Shown: positions 27,120-39,294, counted from the first letter of the stretch. The stretch is 64,000 nt of DNA from Elysia chlorotica (GCA_003991915.1 RQTK01000003.1:1672281-1736280), one strand, 5' to 3'. Notes: a model not told the origin generated them from the letters alone. Numbers and translations: made by a program.

Positions 27120-27220
27120 AGCAAGGCCAAGGCGCTGTCCAACAGACGGCGGTCCGCTCCAAGCGCGGTGCTCTTCAAGTCGCTCGCAGGGTCAAGGTCG
27201 CGGAGTTCGGGCTCACTCTG
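27120..27220 (+). CDS. ARHGAP20: Exon encoding the N-terminal basic/serine motif of ARHGAP20
   Basis: This 101-base exon (33 codons plus two bases, phase 0 in and phase 2 out) has a strong pyrimidine-rich acceptor ending cccccacag and a gtaagt donor. It encodes SKAKALSNRRRSAPSAVLF and then KSLAGSRSRSSGSL. RRRSAPS matches, from my memory of the family, a motif near the N-terminus of vertebrate ARHGAP20, where it stands just ahead of the PH domain; that should be checked. RRRSAP also fits a mode-1 14-3-3 site pattern (R-x-x-S-x-P) and a basophilic kinase site. The two leftover bases (TG) join the first base of the next exon to give Trp. Confidence 0.85.
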
Positions 27221-28479
27221 GTAAGTAAAAAGGGAAATAATTATAATAAAGACTGGTTTCGTTTCTTAACGCCCAATTTCAGTAGCTAATTATATCGCGG
27301 ACGGATCCTAAGATTAGCGTCTTACGTCATCTACTATTTTGATAACGGGTTCCAATACTACTGCCTGATGATTATAGGTGCTTGCCACCCAGAAAAAGAG
27401 CAAGGATTCCAGAACTTTTGTCTGAACCAGTTTCATTAGAGTATTGCGAAGATCAGACTAGGTATTCAATCCTGGAGCCTCGTGATGAGAAGCTGCGCCT
27501 TCTATAGCCTTTGGGCTCATTCAAGGCCGGAACATTCTCCAAACATACCTGACCGATACACAATCAGATATGTGGTCCCTGCGCAATCCTCATTCGGGAA
27601 AGCATTAGGTTTTCAGCGAGTAAAATAGGAACTTGGTGGTGTTTGCGCGTGATCTTTAGCCAAACGGCTCGATATAATTGGCTAAAGTCATCGTCATACC
27701 AGAGACTATAGATTTAGTCTATTTCACACTCTCTATTCTAACTAACTATTATTCGTAGAGATTCGCCAATCCTCTATCGGGAGATTTGCCACCAGTATCA
27801 AGAATACAACAACGGTTTGAAACATTGCCCGATCAAGCTAAAGTTGTGATCACAATGCTTAACAATAATAATTATGAGAATGATTATTTAATTCATAGAA
27901 AGTAGAATTGAAATTTTGAGTTTTAACTCTACACTGTCCAGACAAGGTATAACTCCATATGACACTGAGGATGAAACGTGAAAAGAAAATAATGACGAGA
28001 GGAAGAAAGCACCTTTTTTTAGATCAGTTCAAATATTGTACTTGGTTTATTACCATCTATGCAATTCCTTGCTATTTGATACAGTGTCCTCGAACTCTTT
28101 TATCCCGCTACGTATACATGTACATTTGTACCACTGTTCAGTGTTCACCCAAAATAGTGGCTGTCCTATAGCACCAACGATCCAAAGATCATGTCAGCCC
28201 AGCGCATTGTAGGCCAAGGTTATCTTTAAAAAATTGGAAGTCTCAGGTCGGGAAAATAATTATCTCGTTAGATCCACTTAAATGACTTTTCCTGCCTCTT
28301 GAAGCCTACTTGACACGTCGGATTGAGCACATTTCGCCTCTCCCTTGGCCCTGATTCGTCTATTATTTAACAGAATTGTTTTCGTCTAGTTTTATCTACT
28401 AGTATAGTTCTTACGAAATCTTTCTACAATCTGTTAGCCATCTACCTACGTTTTCATTCATATATTTCCATCAATGTTT

Positions 28480-28528
<49 letters not shown>

Positions 28529-28946
28529 CACCTACTACATTCAGTAACTCACAACTTTAAAGCCTTAGTCGGCTCTCTCACGGCCTTCCATCTTCCAAGG
28601 GTGTCATTCTCTCACTTTTAGGAAGTGTCATTTGTCACTTTCCTTCGATGTTATTGTAACTTGTTGACCTTTCATGTGCCTCAGTACTTGAATTGCGTCC
28701 TCTGTTTTCTTTAGCCGCTCCGCCTGGCCCTCTTTCCACTCGCTTCAGAATGAGTGACAAGCACCAGAGATTGGCCTAGAGAAAACAGTTTTGACATTGA
28801 TACTTTGTAGTGATAGTATGAACCAGATAGGTAAGGGGAGAGATACACAGACAGAGAGAGAGTATGCATGCGTGCTTGTGTGTGAGCGAGAGAGAGAGCG
28901 GAGAGACAGACAGACAAAGGTGGAGAAAGAGAGAAATAAGGCAGTG

Positions 28947-29016
<70 letters not shown>

Positions 29017-29413
29017 TAGAGTCAGATAGACAAAAGGATGAATTCAATATAAATAGTACATAACTATACAGTAATAAGCATTGCCAAGCCGAGTAATAAC
29101 AATTTAGATGGAAAAAAAAAAGGAGAGAAGGGGATGGTAAGTAGAGAAAAAGGTATTAAGCTGTGGAGAAGTTTTAAAGAAGTATTGATAGACATCAAAG
29201 AGTGCATCATTTTATTTAAGTACTTTAAACTTGGAGTATCAATACAGTTGTGTAAATAGAATCTCCTTTTTTGACAGATTATTGTAATGTCAAATGTTAC
29301 CGATTTATGCTGCCATGCCATAATAAAAGCATGGTTGTATGATTAGATTGCACTCATACTGTATACAGCACAATGTTTCTCTATAGAGCGAGGAAGAGTT
29401 CTCGCCCACTCTC

Positions 29414-29645
29414 CGGGTTTAATGTCACCTAGGTTACTTTAGAGGGTCTATACGGCGACGGGCCCCAAGACTGACGTCTGACAATTGTATGTGCTGTTAC
29501 ACACGAGACAGGGCGGAGATACCATGACTCCGGTCTTAGTCGGTTTCGTTATACTAACACTGACCCAACGAACAATGGACAAATAAATCTGCCGATCGTG
29601 GGATTAGATCCGCGGACCTCCTGATCTGGAGCACAACGTCTACAA
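29414..29645 (-). mobile_element. SINE copy, older, with a different tRNA-like head
   Basis: Read on the minus strand the body matches the family (gagacagggcggagatacca on the + strand, caagactgacgtctgacaat and the tata-ggc region). The head reads as a tRNA-like box B (gatcgtgggattagatccgc on the + strand), unlike the head of the copies at 30901, 38264 and 42144. It is diverged, with no clear target-site duplication. Confidence 0.6.
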
Positions 29646-29931
29646 GTATATCTTATAGTTATAGTAAGAACAGATTTTAACGAGTCGACAGTTCACTTAC
29701 TTTACATAGACGAAACATGTTTGCCTTTCGATTAGTGAACTTACTTCTAAGTTCTGTCTTTTGTCTTAGCTTACTTCCCTTTTGCCTTAGCTAACTTCCC
29801 TTTACCTTAACTTACTTCCCTTTACCTTAGCTTACTTCCCTATTCCAGCGTCCAGAAGTCACCTTGACCACCTGTCGCGGCTCAGGTTGAAGTTAATTAT
29901 ATTGATGCCAGAGGATACGTAACGAAAACTC

Positions 29932-29955
29932 ATTAGGGCGATGATTTTGCTCCGT

Positions 29956-30006
<51 letters not shown>

Positions 30007-30049
30007 GTTGTTGTTGTTGTTGTTAGGGCGATGATTTTGCTCCGTTTTG
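29932..30049. repeat. (TTA)n(GTT)n array flanked by a 25-bp direct repeat
   Basis: agggcgatgattttgctccg followed by ttttg occurs immediately before the array (about 29936-29960) and again immediately after it (about 30026-30050). The arrangement resembles a duplicated segment with a microsatellite expanded between the copies, or a target-site duplication around a minimal insert. Confidence 0.85.
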
Positions 30050-30671
30050 CCTTCTGTTGAGTGAAGCACTGAAGGGGCTACACTGCGGGAATCCCAGATT
30101 TAGATCGCTCATTAGCTGTAAGGTTTCAGCTATCTCCTGGATCTCTTTTCGTTGGTGCGCCTAAATTTTTTTCCTCGTTGTTGTTGTTGTTGTTATTGTT
30201 TACTGAAAAAACACAACTCCAACAACAACTGCTACTATTTTTATTATCCTATTACTACTACAACGGCGACTTCTACTGCTAGAACTACTACTCCTTTTAT
30301 TAACACTACTACTAACACTGCTATGGCTGCCGTTACAACTTCTGCTACATCTACTGTTATAATTACTTCACCCACTTCTATAGTTGCTACTGCTGGCTTA
30401 TTTTTGCCATCCCGTATTAACAAGCTTTTGAGAGAAATTGAAAAATAAATGCTGAAAGTTTTGAAACTCCGCAACAAAAATTGATGTACTGATTTGCTGC
30501 TCGTGTCTTATTGTTGCTTTTTTTTAAAGTTTCATTCTATAGTTTGGAAGGACATGGAATGTTGCTGTTTAAAATACAGTCCTAACGTAATTAAAAGCCT
30601 GTGTCAGTTTAAGTGGTAGAATAAGACACACCTCATTTCCTCCGCCTCCACACTCATCGCATTGTTTAAAG

Positions 30672-31153
<482 letters not shown>

Positions 31154-31244
<91 letters not shown>

Positions 31245-31345
31245 CTTCTCTCTCTCTCTCTCCTTTCTCTGTCTCTATTTATCTCCCCTTTTCTTTCTCT
31301 ATCTCTCTCTATCCATTTTTTCATCTCTCTAATTCTTATTCTTTC
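31154..31345. repeat. (CT)n array with imperfect tail
   Basis: Pure CT to about 31232, then CT with TTC, TAT and CCC interruptions. Continuation of the CT array interrupted by the SINE. Confidence 0.93.
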
Positions 31346-31442
31346 TCTTTCTCTAACCCTCTCTATCTTTATAATTGAATTTGTTCAAAGGATGGCTTTA
31401 AGTTTCGGATAATGACCAAAGAAGTGGGGAATTTTTAGGGGG

Positions 31443-31446
<4 letters not shown>

Positions 31447-31498
<52 letters not shown>
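31447..31498. repeat. (GA)n microsatellite
   Basis: About 50 bases of GA, one of only three purine-strand arrays of this class on the + strand in the window. Confidence 0.95.
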
Positions 31499-31500
<2 letters not shown>

Positions 31501-33360
31501 CAGAAACACCCTGTGTTGTGACACTGGTTTGGACTAGGGGGTGTCTGAGAATGCTACAGGATTATGTGAGCCACGGGCAGAATGTTAAGCGTGTGCCCTA
31601 ACGCTAACTGTTAGTGTCAGCCCACGGCTCTGGCCAGTGTGCCATCCAGGGGCTGCCTGTCTCAGGTGACATGTTGCTCTTGCTCATACTGACAAGTGTC
31701 GCAATTTAAAGCCCCATAGCACGACCGATCTGAAGGGAGGTGCTTTACAATCTATTCGAGGGGCGATAATTTGTGAAATTAAGTTTTCTTCAAAACTGTA
31801 ATTATTAGTTTTATTACATATTATAATATACATACCTCTGTATAGACATACGAGGTATTTATATACTCTCTCTATCTCTCTCTTTTCTTTAATTACACTC
31901 TCATGTATGTGTTAATTTTAAAAGCCCTATAATTGTAATAGATGCATTGCTGGAAGATATAATTCACCAAAAACATAATGTTAGCTTCCCTGGTGTCTGA
32001 CACACCTTTTTAAAAGTATGTTTTAACACTTCTTGTTTTCATTTCCGATACCGTATTGAAAAGATTGCCCTATCCCGGAAAAAGTGCAGGCAGGAAAAAC
32101 GTTCATCGTCTGGCTAAAAATCATGTTGAAAATAATGAGTTATTAGAGGTGACACCAACTAAATTGCTCCAGTTTAGTGCCTTCACTGCCTTGTTGGCAA
32201 TTGCCAATGTCCTTACAACCCGTTCCCCTCGCCCTCCCCTTGTCCTTCTTGTTGGAGCCGAGGCTGCAGTGTGCACTGGCGGTTGTCAGTGGCCGTCATG
32301 TCACTCTCTTACCTGGCGAAGCTCGGTGAAGTCTAGATCCAGGCTCTATCTAGCTCTATCTAGCTGTCGCTGGTTGCACGCAATCGCAGCGAGACGACCC
32401 TGTTTGTCTGGCTGCCTGCCCAACTGGAGCTTGTGTGTCAGGCCGTGTGCTGGGCACCCAGCTCTAGATCTCCGCCACTTGAGAGGCTAAGGGTCTGAAG
32501 GGCTTTTAAAAAAAATGATATAGATATAAGCTTAGACTTATATTAAAATGAAAATGGAAAAAGAAAAAGAAAAACACACGAGTGGCATTGGAAAAGCAAA
32601 GGGAGGACCCTTACGGGAGAAGCGGTATGCTTAATGCCTTAATGCTTGCGCAAACCGCTGTGTATGATGAATCCTAATTTTCTCCCCAAGCCTCAAATTG
32701 TCGATGCGCTCTGAATGATACGGTTTTGTTTTGTGCTTCGTTAAAACTTTAATTTCTCCCTCGACTCAATCGTAAGGTCCTGGTGTTAAATCAGTCTCAA
32801 GATCGTCACTATATGGAGCTTTAATTTAATGGGAAAGAAGATAAGGTTCCTTTGAAATTCACTTTGGATGATGAGAACTTATTGATGGTTACCAGATCTA
32901 GATGCTGCCGTTTTTGTGGATCAACTTAATGTTTTAGTGTGTATGAATTGGCAACATTATTTTTGGTCCCATTTATATGTTCTGTTTCTTCGTGTATACC
33001 TTTCATCATGTGTGGAAGTTATTTCGCAATTCGTTATCTTTTGTGCTGGTGAAACATGATCGTCTTGGGCGTACATTTTTGTTTATCAAAACGTTATCGA
33101 GGAAAAAACAGTTTCTATTGGATTAAAATTGTGAAAATAGTTTTCTTAATGTGACGACGACTAAAGAGTGGTTGCTGTCACAGCAAGTTGATATTACAGA
33201 TAGAAAAAAGGAAAATGCTGTGTTCCTGACATAAGTTCCATGTAATCATGGTTTGACATACGTTATTGTAAGAACAAGATTGGAACATTTTCTTAGGATA
33301 AATAAAGCCTCAGGTATGAAATAAACAGATACACTTATATAATCTTTTTATTAACAATTA

Positions 33361-33374
33361 TATTATTGTTGTTG

Positions 33375-33410
<36 letters not shown>
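33361..33410. repeat. (GTT)n/(ATT)n array ending at the assembly gap
   Basis: Tandem GTT then ATT, running directly into the Ns. The gap very likely arose because the array could not be spanned. Confidence 0.9.
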
Positions 33411-33497
33411 NNNNNNNNNNNNNNNNNNNNNNNNNNNNNNNNNNNNNNNNNNNNNNNNNNNNNNNNNNNNNNNNNNNNNNNNNNNNNNNNNNNNNNN
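33411..33497. other. Assembly gap (87 N)
   Basis: Run of N bases. The true length and content are unknown. The left edge is an (ATT)n array; the right edge resumes in unique sequence. Confidence 1.
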
Positions 33498-34739
33498 GCT
33501 TTGATTGTATTTTGTTATTGGTAGTGATAATGATGACGATGTTGTAGTTGTTGTCGCATCTTTAATTCAATCGATATGAACAGTTACAATAATTAATATC
33601 TGATCAATATCAATAGAGGTTTTATTGTCAATTTATCTTGTTGCTTGATTCACGAAAAGCAGTATTCTTTGCATATTCCCCTCAAACGTTTTTTCCCTTT
33701 ATTTGTTTTGTTTTGTGTTTTGTGTTTTGTTTGTTTGTTTATAATCAATCACGAAAGCTCACTACGTAATCAATGCATTAAAGACAACCAAAAGTTATGT
33801 TATATTGAAGAGATTACAATGGGTGTGGGATTGTGTTATTGGTTTTATATTACATTTTTGGTTTAGCCTCAAGCCTAAAATGTATCCTTTGAGTAAGTTA
33901 TGCACCAAAACGCAACGGGTGACTCATTACTTTATGTGAAACGGAGGAAACAATTATTATTTTTGTGACTCGCTTATCTGAGATACATCCAAAATCTCCC
34001 GAGAAATATAAATTTCGTCTTTTACGTCAATTTAGGAAATTTAAAACTAATGCGAAGCTACTTTACTTCTTTGGCGAGTCTTAAAGACTTTTTCCTTAAA
34101 AATGTAATAGGGCGGACTTGGAAATCAAGATAAATATTCTAGTAAGTATGTGCAAAGCCTCAGGTGTTAAACCTCAGCATTGCTAACTTGTTCTAAACGA
34201 AATCGTTTGAAGGGCTTCGTGTTCACTGTTCACGCTCTCAGTCTCAGCGCAGTACAACAGGGGATGGGTCGAGATTTCATAGGCTTGCGTAAAACATTTT
34301 TTATGAACATTGGGAAGGAAGGAAAGAAATTTTTAAGAAAGCTAAAAGCCCCAGGCATGTTTCCGGATCACAGATTTTTTTGAACTAAGTTCAAATTACA
34401 CATCTAACTTGTGTGTTATTTTGTAAGTAAGTAATAACTGTTATGTATATGATATCCATAAAGGCTTTTCCCCCGGCCCCTCGGAAGATGTGGGGATTTT
34501 ATAAGCTCCTAATGAGAATGTCCTTTTTTTTTTTTTTAAATAAATTTCACGTTGGACATTTTTGTAACTTTTGTACTGAAGAGTTACCCCATCCAATTAA
34601 TTTTTTTTTCAGCTTATAGGGCCTACCTTAACTTTTTTTGGTCTATTAGAGAAACAAAGCGCACGTATAAACCATTTTACTTAATGCATTATTCGATGAG
34701 ATCGTTCAGACCTTTAGTTGAGAACGAGTAGAAGTTGGA

Positions 34740-34799
34740 GATAAGATGTAACTTTATTTGTCCTTTAAAGATAAGATGTAACTTTATTTGTCCTTTAAA
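34740..34799. repeat. 30-bp tandem repeat at the 3' end of LINE fragment A
   Basis: Two exact copies of a unit containing ataagatgtaactttatttg then tcctttaaag. On the minus strand each carries acaaataaagtt, resembling a polyadenylation signal near a LINE 3' end. Confidence 0.9.
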
Positions 34800-34904
34800 G
34801 GCGAGGCACATCTGATGGTCCGTATATGCAGCATAACAAAACAGTATAGACAGTTACGATATGAGTTATTACAAATATCGATAAATCATAACAGCATCAT
34901 TAAT

Positions 34905-34915
34905 AATAATATAAC

Positions 34916-34968
<53 letters not shown>

Positions 34969-35000
34969 TAATAATAATAATAATAATAATAACAATAACA
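34905..35000. repeat. (AAT)n microsatellite within the LINE 3' region
   Basis: Mostly uninterrupted AAT with occasional AAC. It lies between the LINE stop codon and its presumed 3' end. Confidence 0.93.
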
Positions 35001-35714
35001 ATAGTCATAATAACAATTATTATCGGTATTATTATTTAAAGAATAATAGTAGCTTGCATAACATACTGGTCTGAAATAGAAAATTGTATTACAATTTTTT
35101 TTTTTTTTTTTTACAAAAGTTTAAGTGCTCTAGGCAGAAACGAATTTTTGTATCTTTCAAGTCTACATTGCAAGGCTCTTGGCCTCCCTGAGCGCTCGGA
35201 AAAACTTAATTGGCTATAAAGAGGATGGTTTTTATCTTTTAAAATTGAAACAATCTTAATTTGACATTTACATAAGTATAGCATATCTACACGGGGGAAA
35301 TATTCTATGTGTTTACAAACTTTAATACATTTGGAGATTATTTTGTCTAGTTTTTATGTTTTTGATGCATTTGCATTTTCACCCCAACAGACCAAAGCGA
35401 AACAGATCACACTCTCAATTACTGATTTATAAAAAAGACACATTAATTTCTTATCGACATGAAATGAATTGAGTTTCCTTAAAAGGTAGAGGCGAGTATT
35501 TAACCATTTCAAAAGAGCAATGATATGAGGGTTCCAATTTAATTTATTGTCTAGAGTGACACCAAGATACTTGTAAGTGTCTACTTGTTCAACCTCCTCG
35601 CCATTTATAAAGAGGGGGGACATTGGTGGTTTATTTCTCCTGAAATCGATAATCATCTTATTCGCTTTTTTGGGTTTGGCTTAGCGAGTTTAGCGCTGAG
35701 ATCAGATAATTTAG

Positions 35715-37653
35715 GTCTTTTTTTGCTGGATTTGAGAGCCTGTATGGTACTTTATGTTGATCCCAGTACCACTATTCCGAACTGCCTTCTCAGCTGAACC
35801 TTCAGTATATACATGTGCCAGTCAGTGGCTGGATAGTTGGTCTGGATGTGATCTACTGCAAATGGTCTTTTCTCTAGGTCATTCTGTGAGCTCTTCTTGC
35901 CAATGCCAGGGATGGTTTCATGGATCTGGAGTGATGTTTCTTCTTCCCAGGCTGGATGTTTTGCACAGCGGGGCAGTTCTTTGGGGTTTTGGTCCTGCAT
36001 GTCCTGGTTCTTCTTCTCTAGTGACCTTACTTGATGTAGAAAACTCTCCCTTTTCAGCCTCCTTTTCACTGTTTGTCTCATTCTGTCTTTCATTGAGTGC
36101 TCCTTCAGTCGTCTGAACTTTGCAGCCTGGAACTGGAAGATTTGAATCTTTCCTCTGTACAATGGGTGCTAGTCCTGTGATTGTTTCCAGTTCCTTTATA
36201 GGTGTAGACTTCATGGCTCCAGTGATCACTCTTGTTGCCTGGTTTTGTACCTTGGTGATCTTGTCAAGGTTGGACTTGGCTGCTGTGCCCCATGCTGATA
36301 CACCATACTCCAGAACAGGCCGGACTCTTCCTGTGTACATGGTTTTCAGGATTTTTGCATTTTCACCCCTTTGGGTTCCTGCTAGCTTTTTAATTATTGC
36401 TAGACGAGCCTTTGCCCTGGCCTCTGCTTTCTCTGTTGTTCTTTCCAAGTGAGGCGTTTGTCGAAGGTCACTCCAAGGTAGGTAGGATTATCTTCTACAG
36501 GGACAGCCTGGCTATTTAGTTTCAGGTTGACTTTTTGTTGCTAAGGACAGTGTAAATTGTTTAGAACTGTTTATGGTCACTAGCCATTGCTTTGTCCACT
36601 TTTCTAAGGTGTTAAGGGCCTCTTGGAGACGGTAGTTGGCGGTGGATGTATATTCCTCAGAGCACCAGAGAACCAGATCATTGTCATAGATGGCTCCATG
36701 GACATTCCTGGGGAGATCTTTGACTATGTCATTGATTCTTCTTCTTCTTCTTCTTCTTCGTTCACTTGAAAATGACTACACTATGTCATTGATGAAAATA
36801 AGAAAAAAAGGGTAGGGCTGAGGACTCATCCTTGGGGCACTCTTTCTCTCAGTGTCTTCTTACGGCTGTAAGTTCCATTCACATGGACTCGTGCCTTTCT
36901 ATTGTTCAAGTACTGTAAAATCCATTTGAACATGCCAGCGGATATGCCATTCTTTCGGAGTTTTAGTCTCAAGACATCCTTCCATACCCTGTCAAAGGCC
37001 TTTTCCATGTCAACCCAGATTGTCAGGGCGTTTTTCTTTTCTTGGAAGCCGTCCTCTACCTTCTAGGCTATGTAGGTGATCTGATCCTCCGTTGATATGT
37101 GTTGTCTGAATCCTCCTTGTTCTGGTGTGAGCAGGTTTTTGCTTTCTAGATACCAACAGAGTCTGGTGTTTATGAGCCTCTCCAGAAGCTTTCCCACACA
37201 GCTGGTCAGGCTGATTGTCCTATAACTACCCACCTTGGTCCGATCTTTTCCTTGCTTGTGTGTGGGCACCATATTAGCTTCTCGCCAGATTTGGGGAACG
37301 TGACCTTTTGTCCAGCTGTTGTTAAAGATGATCACGAGTTTGTTATTTGCCTTCCGTCCCAGAATTTTCAGCATTTCGTTGGTGATCTTGTCAGCACCAG
37401 GTGTTTTTTTCTGTGGCAGGGTGTTGATGGCTTCTTTCATCTCCTTTTCATTGAAGGGCTAGTTCATGATGGTCTTTGGAGATTCATCTCTTTTCAGATT
37501 CCTCAGTTCTCCGCGAATCCAGTCATTGTGCTCTTTTGGGACATCTACACTGCTGACCTGAGCATAGTTTTCAACAAAGCAGTTGGCCGCTTTCTGTCCA
37601 GTTAGGGTACTTTGCTGGTGGTCTATAAACAATTTGGGTTGGTCTGACTGTTT
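35715..37653 (-). pseudogene. LINE fragment B: degraded reverse transcriptase and start of RNase H (I/R1-like)
   Basis: Minus-strand reading gives KKTPGADKITNEMLKILG, SYRTISLTSCVGKLLERLI, LLTPEQGGFRQHISTEDQ, DMEKAFDRVWKDVL, GMFKWILQYLNNRKARVHVNG, then VLSPTLF, PTYLGVTFDKRLTW, RPVLEYGVSAWG and ATRVITGAMKSTPI. This is the order of RT motifs in I/R1/jockey-group non-LTR elements, followed by an RNase H-like start. It is inactive: in-frame stops at 37459-37461, 37063-37065 and 36826-36828, at least two frameshifts (near 36535 and near 35773), and the usual YADD catalytic site reads YDND (36677-36688). At the RNase H start the first catalytic Asp position reads Glu (YTEGS). A short nested insertion lies at 36737-36779. 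The upstream end meets an (ATA)n array; endonuclease and gag regions are absent. Confidence 0.85.
36737..36779 (-). mobile_element. 43-bp nested retroposed insert with 14-bp target-site duplication
   Basis: actatgtcattgat occurs at 36723-36736 and 36780-36793, and the bases between interrupt the reverse-transcriptase frame of LINE fragment B. On the minus strand the insert reads gtagtcattttcaagtgaac and then (GAA)n. That looks like the extreme 3' end of another LINE or SINE with a GAA-type tail. The total addition (57 bases) is a multiple of three, so it does not shift frame. Confidence 0.8.
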
Positions 37654-37745
37654 ATAATAATAATAATAATAATAATATGTTGTTGTTATGGTAATCTCTC
37701 TCTGTCTCTCGGTCTATCTCTCTGTCTCTCTGTATCTCTTGGTCT

Positions 37746-37747
<2 letters not shown>

Positions 37748-37799
<52 letters not shown>
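37748..37799. repeat. (CT)n microsatellite
   Basis: About 50 bases of CT within a longer CT/TG-rich stretch (37690-37820). Confidence 0.95.
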
Positions 37800-37803
<4 letters not shown>

Positions 37804-38263
37804 CTCTCTCTTTCTCTGGGTGTTAAATGATTCCTAGGTTCCCCTGAGGATTATATACGGCGTATTAGTGAACACTCCATTTTATTTGTCTTTTTATTTT
37901 AAAATTAGTGTCTTTTTGTCTATATTATATAATTTGTACAGCTATCTTAGGAACTGAATATCCAAGAACCTTTTCCAGCTCTACTTGGTAGTTCTTGCTC
38001 GACTTGAATGCCTGTGCATTTGCCTTTTATTTTACATGGTGCCGTTTTTTATCGGTCTGACTTAATAAGAATAAGTCGGTCAACCGAAACTTAGAAATGA
38101 CTTGGGATTAGGCTAAAGATCTTTCAGTGTGTTATGTCCCCCCCCCCCCCCCCCTCCTTTCTCTATTTTCCTCTCCCTCACTCCCTCTATCTATCTAACT
38201 GTCTTTCTCTCTCTGTCTCTGTGGGGGTGTCTGTGTATGTGTGTGTGTGGAGGGGGGGGGAGA

Positions 38264-38517
38264 GGGGGCGGTAGCCCTGGGTTAGAACATCAGCTTCCGA
38301 CGCAAAAGGTCCGTGGTTCGAGCCCTTGCGATTTCGCTACCTATAGGTTGGGCCGGTGTCAGTTCAATGTAATCGGCTGAGGCTGAGACAGGAGTCTTGG
38401 TATCCCTACCTTGTCTCATGTATGGCAGCACATAAAATTGTCAGACGTCAATTTTTGGGCTCGTCCACAATATATACTATATAGTGCTGACGTTGGACGT
38501 TAAACCAACTCAACAGC
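38264..38517 (+). mobile_element. SINE copy, tRNA-derived head
   Basis: The head gggggcggtagccctgggtt leads to a box-B-like ggttcgagccc, then gtgtcagttcaatgtaatcg, a gagacaggag motif, cacaatatatactatatagt, and a tail ending gttaaaccaactcaacagca. It aligns end to end with the copies at 30901 and (inverted) 42144. Flanks are GT-rich microsatellite, so target duplications are not clear. Confidence 0.85.
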
Positions 38518-39263
38518 AGTGTGCATGTGTGTGTGTGTGTGTGTTCAGCAGTGGGCAGTGTGCGTGTGTGTGGTTTTTTCTGTGCTGGGAATGTTTTACC
38601 GTTTGGGTATAATTTGTTTGTTTTTTACATCTGTATCACCTTTCTGCCCTCCATGTTCCCTTCCCTTGCAATGACTCATGGTCTATGTACATAGTTTCCC
38701 CTATTGTGCGAATGTATGCTAAGTCAAGTGAGAGATTCTATTATTAAAGGCCAAACAATATTCACACAAACTTTGTCAGTTGTAAAAAAAATTGATCTTT
38801 AAATCGAAGTTGGCACTATGAGATGAGGACACTATTGCGTGACTTGTACTATCGTAAGTTTAGATTTTATAAATTGATATTTATATAGAGCATTGGCTGT
38901 TATTTATTTTTTATGTACGGATAAGTAGTTCAGCAGCACTTTTGAGATAAAACTGTTTTGTTTGTTGTTGTTTTTTTAAAAACTAATTCTTGTATGCTTT
39001 TAGAAGTGTATTGGCTCTGGGAAAGCGAGTAAATCTTCAATAATTATTAGTAAAACACTTGAGCACACTAAATAGTCTTGGGTATACATGTCCAGAAATT
39101 GTTTCAAAAAATGTCGAAAACTCCATTGGTGTAATAAAGTTATTTTCGTACTCTACCTTTCTGACTTTATCATTCTGTCTGTTGGTCTCTCTCCCTCCTC
39201 TCTCTTTCTTAATCTCTCTCTCTCTTTCTCTCTTTTCTCCCTCACTTTTTCTACATCGTTATA

Positions 39264-39294
39264 TATCTATTTATCTATCTATCTATTTATCTAT

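Larger units (their letters stand above)
34739..35690 (-). mobile_element. LINE fragment A: C-terminal end of reverse-transcriptase ORF plus 3' UTR (CR1/L2-like)
   Basis: On the minus strand, 35656-35354 encodes MIIDFRRNKPPMSPLFINGE, then VDTYKYLGVTLDNKLNWN and FYKSVIESVICFALVCWG, typical of the thumb region after the catalytic core of non-LTR retrotransposon reverse transcriptases. After a frameshift near 35354 the frame continues (KLDKIISKCIKVC and later RYKNSFLPRALKLL) to a TAA stop at 35111-35113. The remainder is a 3' UTR containing an (ATT)n-rich stretch and ending in two copies of a 30-base unit with an AATAAA-like signal. The catalytic half is missing, so the copy is 5'-truncated and inactive. 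The CR1/L2 assignment comes from the style of the ending and is tentative. Confidence 0.8.

Noticed and set aside
32056-32490. 144-codon open frame with no low-complexity repeat
   Set aside because: No recognisable domain, no supporting splice sites on +, and codon choice is not convincing; kept only as a finding about a GC-richer patch.
35354-37440. A working reverse transcriptase gene
   Set aside because: Two different truncated LINE fragments with several in-frame stops, frameshifts and a changed catalytic box; not functional.
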